Notes: generated by a model from the sequence alone, not told the origin. DNA of 64,000 nt from Arenibacter algicola (GCF_000733925.1 NZ_JPOO01000003.1:2480001-2544000); one strand, 5' to 3'. Shown: positions 1 to 9,365, numbered from the stretch's first letter. Program-made: numbers and translations.

Positions 1-242
1 TCCACCACTGGGAATCTCCATTGCCCGTCCTCGGCAATAAGTGCTCCCAAAAGTTTGCCCGATCTACTCTCAACAACGGTAGCATGGGGGGTACGGAATA
101 GTTGTTTGGGCAAACAGAAATAATAGGCAATCAACAGTAATATAAGGATAAGTAACTTCTTGGGATGCCTTTGAATTAGCCCCTTCAACCGTTGTAAGGT
201 TGTTGCTGCCTTGTCTGGACCCTTATCCGTTCCCAAATTCAT
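1..242 (-). CDS. pbpC: Penicillin-binding protein 1C, N-terminal part (runs off the left edge)
   Basis: Translating the minus strand from the ATG at 242 gives about 80 residues. They hold a short basic cytoplasmic stretch, one membrane anchor (about residues 32-46) and then the block VVESRSGKLLGALIAEDGQW, which is typical of the start of PbpC. PbpC is a bifunctional transglycosylase/transpeptidase of the inner membrane; its catalytic domains lie outside this window. The ATG sits 20 bp inside the end of the ABM-domain gene, so the two are probably translated together. In many bacteria pbpC lies next to an alpha-2-macroglobulin gene; here that partner is about 2 kb upstream on the same strand. 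The family call rests on the N-terminus only. Confidence 0.85.
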   Translation of the reverse strand, partial: MNLGTDKGPDKAATTLQRLKGLIQRHPKKLLILILLLIAYYFCLPKQLFRTPHATVVESRSGKLLGALIAEDGQWRFPVV

Positions 243-534
243 ATTCCCTTTCCACCAGACAAATACGGACCTTATACCATTTGTACCATTCTTCCCTTCC
301 CTTTTTTTGGGCAAATAAATGATCTGCCTGCATTTTCCAATTCGCAATGGCACCCAAACTATCCCAATAACTTACGCTGATCCCCATTTGGCCCCTGGCG
401 CTTTCAAAGCCTAGAAAGCCTGTCTGACTTTTTGCCAATGACTCCATCTGATGGGCCATTTCCAAATACCCTTTATCTTCTTCCGTAGTGATAGAAGTAA
501 ATATTACAGCGTAATATGGATTATTAAGTTCCAT
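223..534 (-). CDS. Antibiotic biosynthesis monooxygenase (ABM)-like domain protein
   Basis: A 103-residue soluble protein that looks like a single ABM/dimeric alpha-beta barrel domain. It opens with a beta strand (YYAVIFTSI), and a later segment (GFLGFESARG, then SVSYWDSLGAIANWK) fits the signature of small stand-alone ABM proteins. Such proteins are small heme- or cofactor-free oxygenases or proteins of unknown role; no substrate can be inferred here. It starts 2 bp after the upstream hypothetical and overlaps pbpC by 20 bp, so the three form an operon. A household role linked to pbpC is not established. Confidence 0.7.
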   Translation of the reverse strand: MELNNPYYAVIFTSITTEEDKGYLEMAHQMESLAKSQTGFLGFESARGQMGISVSYWDSLGAIANWKMQADHLFAQKKGREEWYKWYKVRICLVEREYEFGNG

Positions 535-536
535 AT

Positions 537-893
537 CTATATAATGTACTCCTTTTCCAAGAAATAGCTTACCAAAGCTTCTTTCATTAATACGGATTGT
601 TCGCCGGCCTTTAAAGGGGGCAACTCTTCCTTTATGCTATAATGTGGCCAGCCATCTTCATCAAAAAAATCGAATTCATAGTACCCGTATGGTTCCAACA
701 ACCTACATATAGCTATGTGCATTAGATTTAATTTTTCATCCTTCTTATAGGTTTTATGAATTTGACCCAATTCCTGGACTCCAACCAGATATATAATGGC
801 ATCCAATTCCAAGGGATCGTTGTCCGCAAATTGGGCAGACAATTTTTTTACCAAAATCTCCCATCTATCTTTTAATTGTGTATCTCTAGACAT
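537..893 (-). CDS. Conserved hypothetical protein, 118 residues
   Basis: A small acidic soluble protein without signal peptide or membrane segment. I do not recognise a named domain. It resembles short flavobacterial proteins with a helical N-terminus (LDAIIYLVGVQELGQ) and an aromatic, acidic stretch (YYEFDFFDEDGWPHY). It is the first gene of the run into the ABM protein and pbpC, with a 2 bp gap to the next start, and it faces the cvpA-like gene across a ~106 bp divergent promoter region. A weak -7 element (TAGATTTA on minus, 911-918) lies just upstream of the start. Confidence 0.65.
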   Translation of the reverse strand: MSRDTQLKDRWEILVKKLSAQFADNDPLELDAIIYLVGVQELGQIHKTYKKDEKLNLMHIAICRLLEPYGYYEFDFFDEDGWPHYSIKEELPPLKAGEQSVLMKEALVSYFLEKEYII

Positions 894-949
894 CGTAATT
901 TATCTTAATTTAAATCTATTGTTGGATTCACTTATCCAGACAGAATAGA

Positions 950-984
950 ATTGTTCAAAGGTACAAATCAAAGTTTTATATTTG
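950..984 (+). promoter_or_regulatory. Promoter of the cvpA-like gene
   Basis: TATATTTG at 977-984 matches the Bacteroidota -7 consensus TAnnTTTG. A TTG lies 23 bp upstream (951-953), at the long end of the accepted spacing. The predicted transcript would start about 10 nt before the ATG at 1000. Confidence 0.55.
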
Positions 985-999
985 TCAAAAGACTTTTGT

Positions 1000-1548
1000 A
1001 TGGGTGTATTGGATATTATTATTGGACTACTATTACTATATGGCCTATACAAAGGAATTAGAAATGGTCTACTCGTGGAATTGGCATCATTGATTGCCCT
1101 TATTGCAGGTTTGTACGGCGCCATTCACTTTTCCTACATCGTGGGGGAATATCTTTCAGAAAAAATGGAGTGGAACGAGAGATACATGAACACTATCTCG
1201 TTTTTGATCACCTTCTGTATTATTGTCCTTGTGGTAAATATTGCTGGAAAACTATTGACCAAAATTGCCGATTTTGCCATGTTGGGATTACTAAATAAAA
1301 TAGCTGGAGGAATATTTGGAGCACTCAAGGTTGCTGTAATCCTAGGCGCCCTATTGATATTTTTTGACAGGACCAACAATCAACTTGGGTTTATTAAACA
1401 AGAATCAATTGACGAATCCAGACTTTATATGCCCGTAAAGGAAATAGGGGCCCTTGTTTTTAGCAAGGTGCTTAAGGAAAACGGGCCTCTTGATGTTGAA
1501 CCACCACAAGATAAGGATAAAAACACCTTCATAAAGGTGGGTGTGTAA
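1000..1548 (+). CDS. CvpA family membrane protein
   Basis: An inner-membrane protein of 182 residues with four predicted helices (about residues 3-20, 27-47, 66-88 and 105-127), followed by a hydrophilic tail. The opening LDIIIGLLLLYGLYKGIRNG and the following VELASLIALIAGLYGA are typical of flavobacterial CvpA proteins. CvpA was named for colicin V production, and its homologues affect envelope integrity; the molecular activity is unknown. The frame is open from a TTG at 982, but the ATG at 1000 is preferred because the family alignment begins there and the TTG lies inside the -7 box. It is a single gene, convergent with the lipoprotein downstream. Confidence 0.85.
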   Translation: MGVLDIIIGLLLLYGLYKGIRNGLLVELASLIALIAGLYGAIHFSYIVGEYLSEKMEWNERYMNTISFLITFCIIVLVVNIAGKLLTKIADFAMLGLLNKIAGGIFGALKVAVILGALLIFFDRTNNQLGFIKQESIDESRLYMPVKEIGALVFSKVLKENGPLDVEPPQDKDKNTFIKVGV

Positions 1549-1602
1549 TTATATCATCCTAAGGCACCAAAAAAATAATTTGGCAACCATAGGATGATAT
1601 AA
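1549..1602. terminator. Bidirectional terminator between cvpA-like gene and lipoprotein
   Basis: A perfect 12-bp inverted repeat (TTATATCATCCT at 1549-1560, AGGATGATATAA at 1591-1602) sits exactly between two convergent stop codons. A weaker inner stem (CCAAA/TTTGG) lies in the loop. The lack of a long T-run makes termination likely but not certain. Confidence 0.55.
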
Positions 1603-1620
1603 TACTTCACTCAATAACAA

Positions 1621-2151
1621 TTAATCGGTAGCTTCCATTTTGGTATAGGTAAATGTAACGTCTGTTTGTACAGTTAGCCCATTCACATCTGTTATGTTAT
1701 AGTTGGAAGTAGTGGTAAATGCCGTTTTGCCTTCATTGAAAACAATTTTCAAATTTTGAGCGGAACAATTTCCAATCAGACCTAGGATATCACCGGAATG
1801 CTTCCAGGTACCCTCAATCTTAAGCTTGTTACTACAGTTGGACGCATTTTGACCTTGGGCAAATTCGTAGGCACGCCCTGGTCCGAAAGTATATTCCGCA
1901 TCCTTTTCGCAGTCCGTATATTGCACATAAATATCCTTTTTAGGATTCTGCACATCGTCTTTGGTAATATCTACTTCCTTTACCGCCACAATGGCCGTCA
2001 ATTCCCAGGTTCCGAGCAACCCATTTTCCGCCTCAGTGAGCGCTCCTTCATAATCAGCAGGACATTCAACGGTATTATCCGTGCTACAACCTACCAATAA
2101 GACGTTAAATGCAATTGCCCCAAAGAGCCCAAACCAAATTATTTTTTTCAT
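1621..2151 (-). CDS. Lipocalin-like lipoprotein
   Basis: A 176-residue exported lipoprotein. A hydrophobic signal (about residues 1-21) ends in LLVGC, with Cys22 as the lipidation site. The mature part contains LLGTWELTAI, later IEGTWKHSGD, and alternating strands ending in VTFTYTKME. This strand pattern and the GTW motif fit the lipocalin-like domain lipoproteins common in Bacteroidota. Four cysteines besides the lipid Cys could form two disulfides. No ligand or function can be assigned. It lies 90 bp downstream of the macroglobulin gene on the same strand; co-transcription is possible but not shown. Confidence 0.7.
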   Translation of the reverse strand: MKKIIWFGLFGAIAFNVLLVGCSTDNTVECPADYEGALTEAENGLLGTWELTAIVAVKEVDITKDDVQNPKKDIYVQYTDCEKDAEYTFGPGRAYEFAQGQNASNCSNKLKIEGTWKHSGDILGLIGNCSAQNLKIVFNEGKTAFTTTSNYNITDVNGLTVQTDVTFTYTKMEATD

Positions 2152-2241
2152 ATGATATCATTTATATTTTATTCATAAATGCAAAAAATACAAAATGGTT
2201 GCGTAAAGGAACATTCATTTTTTTAGGACCAACACAAGTAA

Positions 2242-5200
2242 TTACTGCACAACTTCTACCCATTGGCCCTTGGCACGAACGGCATAATCATAGTCGTACA
2301 TGGCCTCTGCCTGTATGCCGGGCAAGTAATATCTTCCCAAGTAAGAGGCGTTCAACAATACCCTGAACACTTTTGTTTCGTTCTTCTTCATGTCAAAATA
2401 AAAATTGGCCCTATCATCCCTCAAATCCGTATAAGTCACTTCGTTTTCATCAAAATCGCCAAAATCCGTGAACCTGGTATTTACTATTTCCCAGCCGCTA
2501 GGGAATATTTCGGACAGTGCCACATTTTTGATCAATTCTGCCTTGGTATTGGTAAGCGATACTTCCGCGACAAAATCCGTGCCCTGCATCATGGAAGATG
2601 GGTCCAACTTAATGCCGTTCCTTCCCTTAAAGACCACATTGGCCACCAAATTTCTTTGCAACTCCCTCTCCTCACCTACAGGCAAAATACCACTCTTTAT
2701 TAAACTCACATAAAGCAAATTTTCACCAGTATTTTTTATATTAATGGAATTGGTCCCCGTTTTAATGCCCAATCCGGTATTGGCCAAGGTTTTGTCCGTG
2801 TTAATAGTGATATTGCCTCCATTAACAGCTATGCTGGCCTTAATTCCCTTGCCCCCTATCATATCGGCAAATTTTGCCAGTGCCAAGAGGCAATAGGCAG
2901 TACTCTGGGTACTCATCCATTGATCCGAACTTAAACGCTGAGCCAAATTTCTGGCCATTTCCTGCGCCTTTACCTTATCATTTAAAAGCACAAAGGTTTC
3001 CAAGGCCATGGCCCTATTGCGATCGGAGGATCCATAGGTCTGGTATTCATATTTACCTTCTGAAAAATCATAGTTTGCAGATTTAATTATTTGTTGGGCC
3101 ACAGATTCCTGGCCAACAAGTCCGTAGGCCGCCGCCAAGCGGAATTTTCCTTCATTGGACAGGTTGGTTGTTTCCCTTAATCTGTTCATTGACGCAATAT
3201 CCGCATTCCCTGAAAGAGCCAAGGTATATAGGCGATATGCCTGGGCCAAATCGGAATACACTGTTCCTGATCTCCATTGTCTAGCTATATCCTGTTGATA
3301 ATTCACCCAGGAGGACTTAAATCCTAAAGGCAAGACATATCCTTTTTTATCGGCTTCCAACAAAAAGTGGCCCACATAGGATGAACTCCAATCATCGGCA
3401 TAATTTTGCCCCGGCCAATAGGCAAACCCGCCATTAGGGGTTTGATAGCTACCAACCCTTTTTATGGCACTTTCAATATTTTGCTGTACCTCTTTTTTCT
3501 TAGCTGTGTTAATATCGAAGATATCAGCAATAAACAGCTGGGGAAAAGCACTAGAGGTGGTCTGCTCCAGACACCCATGCGGATATTGGATCAAATATTG
3601 CATTCTTCCATTAAAATTCATGGGTGGCAGGGTAGAGAATTCCACCTCTGCATTATTACTTCCGGGAATACCAAAAGTTTCAAGGTCTATTTTTCTGCTA
3701 CTGCCGGCCTCCAAAACCATATCCTCCGTAACCGTAGTCAATGGATTAGGGTTTACCACATCTATAGGCACCTCAAAAGATGCCCTTTCCCCATTACCCG
3801 AAGCCTCAACCACAACCTTGCCGGTACCTTTAAAATCGGCTACCTTTAACTGAAAATAGGCCATTTTTTCATCAGGTTGGGTGAAAGAAACACTTTGTAC
3901 GGTCTTCCCTTCTATTGTAAAAGAAGGATCCGGTTTTATTTGTAAAGTCACTTCCTTTACTTTGTTTTCCATAGCAAAAACCGTTATCGGTAAGGTTACC
4001 GTCTCCCCTGGAGTGATTTTCCTTGGTAAGGAAGCCAATACCATAAGTGGTTTTCTTACGGGGGTTGCTTTTTCTGCCATGCCATAGGCGGCTTCCCCTG
4101 AATTTCCAGCTATGACCATAGTCCGGACTGAACCAACATATTTAGGGATGTCTATTTTATGTGATTTTGTCTCCCCTTTATTCAAGCTAAAGGGACCCAA
4201 ATAAACCACCATAGGTTCAAAGCGGTTGGCCTTTTTATTTTTGGCACCGGCCAATTCTCCGTCCCCACCTATAGCAAAGACCTGATTTATTCTTCCACCA
4301 AAGGCACCGATGACATCATCGTACACGTCCCAACTCCTTACACCAAGTGCTTCCCGTGCATAAAAAGTATTCCATGGATTTGGAGTTTTATAACGGGTAA
4401 GGTCCAGCAAGCCTTCATCTACCATGGCAATACTATAGGTCATGGCCCTACCTTGTTTCTCATATACTTTGAGGGTTATACTTTCCTCAGGCTTTAAGAC
4501 ATCCGGCATAGCAATTTCCGGTTGCAGTCTGGTCAAAGGATCTTCTACCAATATTGGAACTACCCCATACATCCGTATAGGGGAATCGTTTAAGGTAGTG
4601 GAATGCGGCTGAAGCAAACTAATATTGATATAAACATTGGGTGTATACAATTCGGATATAGGAATTTCAAATTTTGTCTCACCATTGTCGGATTCCACCC
4701 ATTGCGAATGCAATACTTCACTACCATTTTCAACGGTAACCAATGCCCTGCCTCCTTCCGAACTAGGAAAGGTTACGGTAGCCGTTTCCCCTACCTTATA
4801 AACTTCCTTGTCTGTAGAGAACACCAACATAGTGGCGGCAGAAGGATCGTTTTTCATACTTTTTCCGGCCCATCCCGGCCAGTCTACATAAATTGTTTTA
4901 CCAGTTGCATGCCCTCCCTTTGGGTCTTCCACCCTCACCAAATAGCGGCCCCAATCGGGATATTTTAACTCAAAATTAAATGATGCCTTACCACTGGAAT
5001 CGGTACTTACGGTTTCCTCCAATACTCTTTCCTGATATTCACTACTGCTAAAATTGGAAAGATTATCGGCTGAAGTCTCCCACCACCATCTCCAACCTAC
5101 TTTATAAATAGTTACTTTTAAATTGCTGGTGGCTTTGGCCTTGCCCATTTCATCTACCGTTACCACCTCAAATTTATGGGGCTGATCTGTGAGCAACATT

Positions 5201-7752
5201 CCCCTTGTTTTGTAGCCTTTGGGCACATTAAGGCCAACATAGGTATTAAAGGGCGAAAATTGTTTTGTAAAGACGTCCGTACTAAAATCGCCCCCATTTT
5301 CATAAACCTTGGTAATAAATGCTGCCGTAAGCATTCCCGGGGCCTGACTATTAATTTGTGGATTTAACGAAAAGGCTGCTTTACCTTCGGCGTTGACGGC
5401 ACTATTAAAAACTAATTGATCCTCTGTGGCAAACGCCCTTGTAGGATCATCAAAAACATAAGCCGGAAAGTTCTTAAAAGTTGTAGTCTGTACATTGAAC
5501 TTTGCCGTAATATCCGCTTTTAGGTTTTTGGCCACCGCACCGTGAAGCCAAGCCACTTCCAGCATACCTTTAATGGGTTTACCACCGGACAAGATCTCAT
5601 TCTCAAATGCTGTCTTAATCTTTAATCTATTTGGCTTGATGGTTTCAATCTTGATCGTTTTTGAAAAAGTTGCCCCTCCCACTGAAACTTTCGCCATCCA
5701 ATTACCAGTAGGTGCATTTTCATCAGTCTTTAAAACGAAACTATAAAAATTGTTCAGGGAATTTGTCCTCACTTCCCGGTGCACCACCTTGTTATAGGGA
5801 TCCATCAATTCCAATTTCACGGGATGCCCTACAGGGAGTTTATTGGCCTTATCATTCAGCATAAACGAAAGAAAAAGTTTGTCGCCAGGGCGCCAGACTC
5901 CCCTTTCCCCAAAAATAAAACCTTTTATTCCCTTTTGTAGTGCAACCCCATCAACGTTAAACTTACTTACGGACAGGGCGTTGCCATCATTTAATTTAAC
6001 ATAGGTCTTTTGACCACTGCTCTCAGCTACCGCAAAGTAAGCCAATTGATCGGTATCAAATAGAGACGTACCATCCAACTCCGTTATTACCTGCCCAATG
6101 GACTGTTGTTGGTAATTATAAAAAGTTACCTTGGCCCCGGCAATGGGTTCAGTGTTTACAATATTATTGACCGCTACAAAATAACTCTTGTTCAACCCTT
6201 GTTTTACAGTTACCCCCAGATCCGAGGCCAATACATTGGCTCCTACCGTTTTATCATAGTAATAGGAAGTATGGCAAGGGTTATCCCGTTGATTCCAGTC
6301 ATAATCAAAGTAATAATCTTCATAGTAGGATTCCACTCCGTCCCATGAGCTGTTTTCAGTTTCCTGATCAAAATCATCTTCCGATGGGGCTTGCTGTTCA
6401 AAATTGGTGTCCTCGCATTTGTACAGACTATAAGAGGGTTTAAAATCAAATTCGACCCTATAAATAGCCCCTACCTCAGGTGTAATAAGTGTTCTTAAAT
6501 CAATAGCATGTGCCGACCATTTACCACTATTACTTCCAAGACCGTTTTCTAAATCCAATTTCTTGGTGGCTATGGGCCGTGCCACTGTTTTTAGGTTGTA
6601 ACTGCCGTTAAGATCATTGCCTTGTAAGAACTGAAGAATATTGCTCTCAAAAATTTTATAGACGCTTAGGTCGACCGACTTCAGATTAACCGCCTCAAAA
6701 TTAATTTTTAGATTATTCGAGGATGGTAAAATTGTTCCATTGGATAACAAACGAACCTCCGGTTTTATTTGTTCAAAGGCTACTCTTTCTGTAAGCTTTG
6801 TTTTAAGCTTGTACCCATCTACACTTTCAATACCCTCAAAAACCTCGAGCCTTAGTGTTGTGCTCAACTCTTTGGAAGGATATATCTTTAGAGTATTGCC
6901 CTCTACATTGTATTTTAGGTTGCCATCGCCTTCCAGCACTACTAGCCCCTTGAAGTTCTGTCCTTTTTTTAAGGGATCCGAGAAATTGATGTTTATGATC
7001 TGATTTTCCCCTGTTTCCAAGCCAACATCGAGTATAGTAAAATTACTCTTGCCCGATATTTTTATAGTATTTTTTCCTGCACTTTCAATATCCATACCGG
7101 TTCCGTCCCACACAACCTCCAAATCCGTATCCTCTGTGAATCGCTGAATGCTATCTATCTTAAAATGAAATTGGGTTCCTTCTGCTATGGATGAATCAAA
7201 TTTAACAGGGACCATTTTCCCTTTCTGTTTTACATCCAACAATTGCTTGGCCTTTTCCAAACTTAATTGATCGGCACTTTTCAATTGTCCTTCCAAATAT
7301 TGATAATCCTTGGAATAGGACTGTAGGGCCTGGGTATACACATTAAACTGTTGTTTCAATGTTTTCACCTCGAAATTAAACTTGCGCAACTCTTTTGGGA
7401 CCCCGGAAATAACAGATCCCAGATCCAATGTAAACCCATAACTACTATCTTGCTGAAAACCGGCCTTGGGTACAAAAGCAATGGTTCTACTATCCAAGGC
7501 TATCACCTTGCCACTTGTCTTGGGAAATACAACCAATAAATCGCCATCCAATTCCTTTCCGCTTTCCCATGAATCAACAGGACGGCTCAGCACAACCCGT
7601 ACATCTGCCCTTACAGAAATTATTCCATGGGACACTTCCGTTATATATTCCTGATAAAGATTTAAGTTATCTGCTGGAGTTTTGCCGGTCTCTTTTTTCG
7701 GGTTACAACCAAGGATGAAAAGAAATATTAGGGCACGGAAAATTACTTTCAT
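2242..7752 (-). CDS. Alpha-2-macroglobulin family lipoprotein (MG2 domain, thioester)
   Basis: A very large lipoprotein of 1,836 residues. A signal peptide ends in FILGC (Cys16 as lipid anchor). It is followed by MG-type beta domains, a bait-region-like central part, the A2M domain (around AYGMAEKATPVRKPLMVLA) and an alpha-helical thioester domain with PHGCLEQTTS (Cys at about residue 1394). A macroglobulin-like C-terminal fold follows. Bacterial A2Ms of this type trap proteases in the periplasm through a Cys-Gln thioester and are often paired with PbpC for wall repair. The frame is open 22 codons further, but the lipoprotein signal fixes the start at 7752. An acidic, Tyr-rich insertion (about residues 460-495, SYYEDYYFDYDW) is unusual. 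The thioester residues are intact, so protease trapping is a reasonable inference. Confidence 0.93.
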   Translation of the reverse strand: MKVIFRALIFLFILGCNPKKETGKTPADNLNLYQEYITEVSHGIISVRADVRVVLSRPVDSWESGKELDGDLLVVFPKTSGKVIALDSRTIAFVPKAGFQQDSSYGFTLDLGSVISGVPKELRKFNFEVKTLKQQFNVYTQALQSYSKDYQYLEGQLKSADQLSLEKAKQLLDVKQKGKMVPVKFDSSIAEGTQFHFKIDSIQRFTEDTDLEVVWDGTGMDIESAGKNTIKISGKSNFTILDVGLETGENQIININFSDPLKKGQNFKGLVVLEGDGNLKYNVEGNTLKIYPSKELSTTLRLEVFEGIESVDGYKLKTKLTERVAFEQIKPEVRLLSNGTILPSSNNLKINFEAVNLKSVDLSVYKIFESNILQFLQGNDLNGSYNLKTVARPIATKKLDLENGLGSNSGKWSAHAIDLRTLITPEVGAIYRVEFDFKPSYSLYKCEDTNFEQQAPSEDDFDQETENSSWDGVESYYEDYYFDYDWNQRDNPCHTSYYYDKTVGANVLASDLGVTVKQGLNKSYFVAVNNIVNTEPIAGAKVTFYNYQQQSIGQVITELDGTSLFDTDQLAYFAVAESSGQKTYVKLNDGNALSVSKFNVDGVALQKGIKGFIFGERGVWRPGDKLFLSFMLNDKANKLPVGHPVKLELMDPYNKVVHREVRTNSLNNFYSFVLKTDENAPTGNWMAKVSVGGATFSKTIKIETIKPNRLKIKTAFENEILSGGKPIKGMLEVAWLHGAVAKNLKADITAKFNVQTTTFKNFPAYVFDDPTRAFATEDQLVFNSAVNAEGKAAFSLNPQINSQAPGMLTAAFITKVYENGGDFSTDVFTKQFSPFNTYVGLNVPKGYKTRGMLLTDQPHKFEVVTVDEMGKAKATSNLKVTIYKVGWRWWWETSADNLSNFSSSEYQERVLEETVSTDSSGKASFNFELKYPDWGRYLVRVEDPKGGHATGKTIYVDWPGWAGKSMKNDPSAATMLVFSTDKEVYKVGETATVTFPSSEGGRALVTVENGSEVLHSQWVESDNGETKFEIPISELYTPNVYINISLLQPHSTTLNDSPIRMYGVVPILVEDPLTRLQPEIAMPDVLKPEESITLKVYEKQGRAMTYSIAMVDEGLLDLTRYKTPNPWNTFYAREALGVRSWDVYDDVIGAFGGRINQVFAIGGDGELAGAKNKKANRFEPMVVYLGPFSLNKGETKSHKIDIPKYVGSVRTMVIAGNSGEAAYGMAEKATPVRKPLMVLASLPRKITPGETVTLPITVFAMENKVKEVTLQIKPDPSFTIEGKTVQSVSFTQPDEKMAYFQLKVADFKGTGKVVVEASGNGERASFEVPIDVVNPNPLTTVTEDMVLEAGSSRKIDLETFGIPGSNNAEVEFSTLPPMNFNGRMQYLIQYPHGCLEQTTSSAFPQLFIADIFDINTAKKKEVQQNIESAIKRVGSYQTPNGGFAYWPGQNYADDWSSSYVGHFLLEADKKGYVLPLGFKSSWVNYQQDIARQWRSGTVYSDLAQAYRLYTLALSGNADIASMNRLRETTNLSNEGKFRLAAAYGLVGQESVAQQIIKSANYDFSEGKYEYQTYGSSDRNRAMALETFVLLNDKVKAQEMARNLAQRLSSDQWMSTQSTAYCLLALAKFADMIGGKGIKASIAVNGGNITINTDKTLANTGLGIKTGTNSINIKNTGENLLYVSLIKSGILPVGEERELQRNLVANVVFKGRNGIKLDPSSMMQGTDFVAEVSLTNTKAELIKNVALSEIFPSGWEIVNTRFTDFGDFDENEVTYTDLRDDRANFYFDMKKNETKVFRVLLNASYLGRYYLPGIQAEAMYDYDYAVRAKGQWVEVVQ

Positions 7753-8105
7753 GAAAAGAACCAATTTAGTACAGTAAAGATAAAAGGTTTTCCTTTTGTG
7801 GAATATTTTTTGATCCAATTAAGCGCTGCAAAAATTTATTTACCTCTCATTTCAATTCCAAGCTTAGCCCCGAAATCCCAAATACTATATGTGCATCGAA
7901 AATATAACTCTAAGTCCATTATATAAGTAATCCTTGGATTACAGGATGTATATTGTGCTATGCATTTCGTCGAATAAATCACTTAATTCAACTTCTTGCT
8001 AAATAATTTTTTTAATATTACAACCGTTGGTTACGAGAAGCCGATTACGAGAACACAAGAATTCCCCATTCTTCCCTTTCTTCCTACTTACAAATAGAAC
8101 ATTAT
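7753..8105. other. Intergenic region between macroglobulin and CAP-domain genes
   Basis: A 353-bp divergent region. On minus, TATCTTTA (7774-7781) is a near match to the -7 element ahead of the macroglobulin start. On the plus side, TTACGAGAA occurs twice (8031-8039 and 8045-8053), 14 bp apart, upstream of the CAP-domain gene. No gene or RNA was recognised. Confidence 0.5.
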
Positions 8106-8582
8106 ATGAAAATGAAATTGCATTATTTTGCAATGCTTTTGTTCGCATTTGTAGTATTCTCTTGTAGCACAGAGTCTATAGGACCGGCAATTAGTCCCGA
8201 AGTCGAAAATGCGGTTGAAGTGGAGCAGGAATTACTGGGAATCGTCAACGACCATCGTATTTCCTTGGGCTATAACGATTTGGATTTCAGCTCAGTGGCA
8301 TATCAGTTTGCCAACAAACATACAGACTACATGATAGCCAAAGGATCTATCAACCATGACAATTTTAGCGCGCGTGCATCGGATATTTCCCAAGCAGTGA
8401 ATGCCTCTTTTGTCTCTGAAAATGTAGCAAAAGACTACGATTCCGCCCATGAGGCCTTTCAAAAATGGTTGGCCAGTTCTGAGCATAGAAAAACTATGGA
8501 AGGTGAATTTACGCACACCGCTGTAAGTGTAAAGAGGAACACAGACGGCAAACTATATTTTACACAACTCTTCTACCGATAG
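8106..8582 (+). CDS. CAP (SCP/PR1) domain lipoprotein
   Basis: A 158-residue lipoprotein with a signal peptide ending in VVFSC (Cys20). The remainder is one compact CAP domain: LLGIVNDHRISLGYNDLDF resembles the first helix of bacterial SCP proteins, HTDYMIAKGSINHDNF supplies the His and Asp region, and VSENVAKDY plus WLASSEHRKTM matches the ENV and W...S..H blocks. CAP proteins bind lipids or act as secreted effectors in other lineages; the bacterial versions have no settled function. It stands alone, with 353 bp upstream and 126 bp downstream. Confidence 0.85.
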   Translation: MKMKLHYFAMLLFAFVVFSCSTESIGPAISPEVENAVEVEQELLGIVNDHRISLGYNDLDFSSVAYQFANKHTDYMIAKGSINHDNFSARASDISQAVNASFVSENVAKDYDSAHEAFQKWLASSEHRKTMEGEFTHTAVSVKRNTDGKLYFTQLFYR

Positions 8583-8708
8583 TCCTCTTAAAAGCAGTTT
8601 ACTTTTATTATTTTTGATGTTATACCGTGTTTTAATATTTGATAGCGTATCAGTTGCTATTGAAAGTTAATGGGCGGCAGCATAATATTAACTTCAATTT
8701 GATAGACT

Positions 8709-9254
8709 ATGTCCATAAAGCAACCATTCAATCTAAATAAATGGATTTCCGAGAACAGGGATACTTTAAAGCCTCCCGTAGGAAATAAAAACCTCTACAC
8801 GGAATCGGGAGACTACATTGTTATGGTTGTTGCCGGCCCCAATGCCAGAAAAGATTATCATTACAATGAAACAGAGGAGCTGTTCTATCAATTAGAAGGC
8901 AATATTGAGGTACATATTCAAGAAAACGGCCAAAAAAAGACCATGCAATTGGGACCTGGTGACATGTACCTGCACCCGGCCAAAATACCTCATTCCCCCG
9001 TTAGGAAAGAAGGGTCTATAGGTTTGGTTATAGAACGTAAGCGGGCCGAGATGAACGTTGATGATGGCTTACTTTGGTTTTGCGATAACTGCAACAATAA
9101 ACTTTATGAGGTATACTTCACCTTAAATAATATTGAAAAGGACTTTTTGGGGCATTTCAAAACCTTCTATGGTTCTGAAGAACTTAGAACCTGCAGCAAT
9201 TGTGGCACTGTAATGCCCGTTGACGAAAGATTTATTGCCAAGGAAGACCAATAG
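8709..9254 (+). CDS. nbaC: 3-hydroxyanthranilate 3,4-dioxygenase
   Basis: A cupin dioxygenase of 181 residues that opens the ring of 3-hydroxyanthranilate in the kynurenine pathway, giving 2-amino-3-carboxymuconate semialdehyde. The iron ligands His51, Glu57 and His95 are present. The second, rubredoxin-like metal site is also complete (Cys125, Cys128, Cys162, Cys165), as in the long bacterial form of the enzyme. Length matches the family. Other kynurenine-pathway genes are not adjacent, so it may serve NAD synthesis or tryptophan breakdown together with genes elsewhere. The downstream neighbour is an aldehyde dehydrogenase, but of the lysine-type ALDH7 group, separated by 153 bp with a possible terminator and its own -7 box. 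Confidence 0.95.
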   Translation: MSIKQPFNLNKWISENRDTLKPPVGNKNLYTESGDYIVMVVAGPNARKDYHYNETEELFYQLEGNIEVHIQENGQKKTMQLGPGDMYLHPAKIPHSPVRKEGSIGLVIERKRAEMNVDDGLLWFCDNCNNKLYEVYFTLNNIEKDFLGHFKTFYGSEELRTCSNCGTVMPVDERFIAKEDQ

Positions 9255-9301
9255 ACGACATCCCTATTTAGTGTTACTTCCCATATCCTGAGATGGGCTA
9301 A

Positions 9302-9321
9302 AAAACCGCAAATCCGGTTTT
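9302..9321 (+). terminator. nbaC: Weak intrinsic terminator after nbaC
   Basis: The arms AAAACCG (9302-9308) and CGGTTTT (9315-9321) form a 7-bp stem with a 6-nt loop, ending in a short T-run. Short and only moderately GC-rich. Confidence 0.4.
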
Positions 9322-9365
9322 AAAACATTTATGGTTGGTTATACCATAGACTGCACATTAATTTG

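Noticed and set aside
900..1124. Minus-strand open frame opposite the start of the cvpA-like gene
   Set aside because: It overlaps the recognised CvpA frame and the divergent promoter; the peptide shows no domain or signal.
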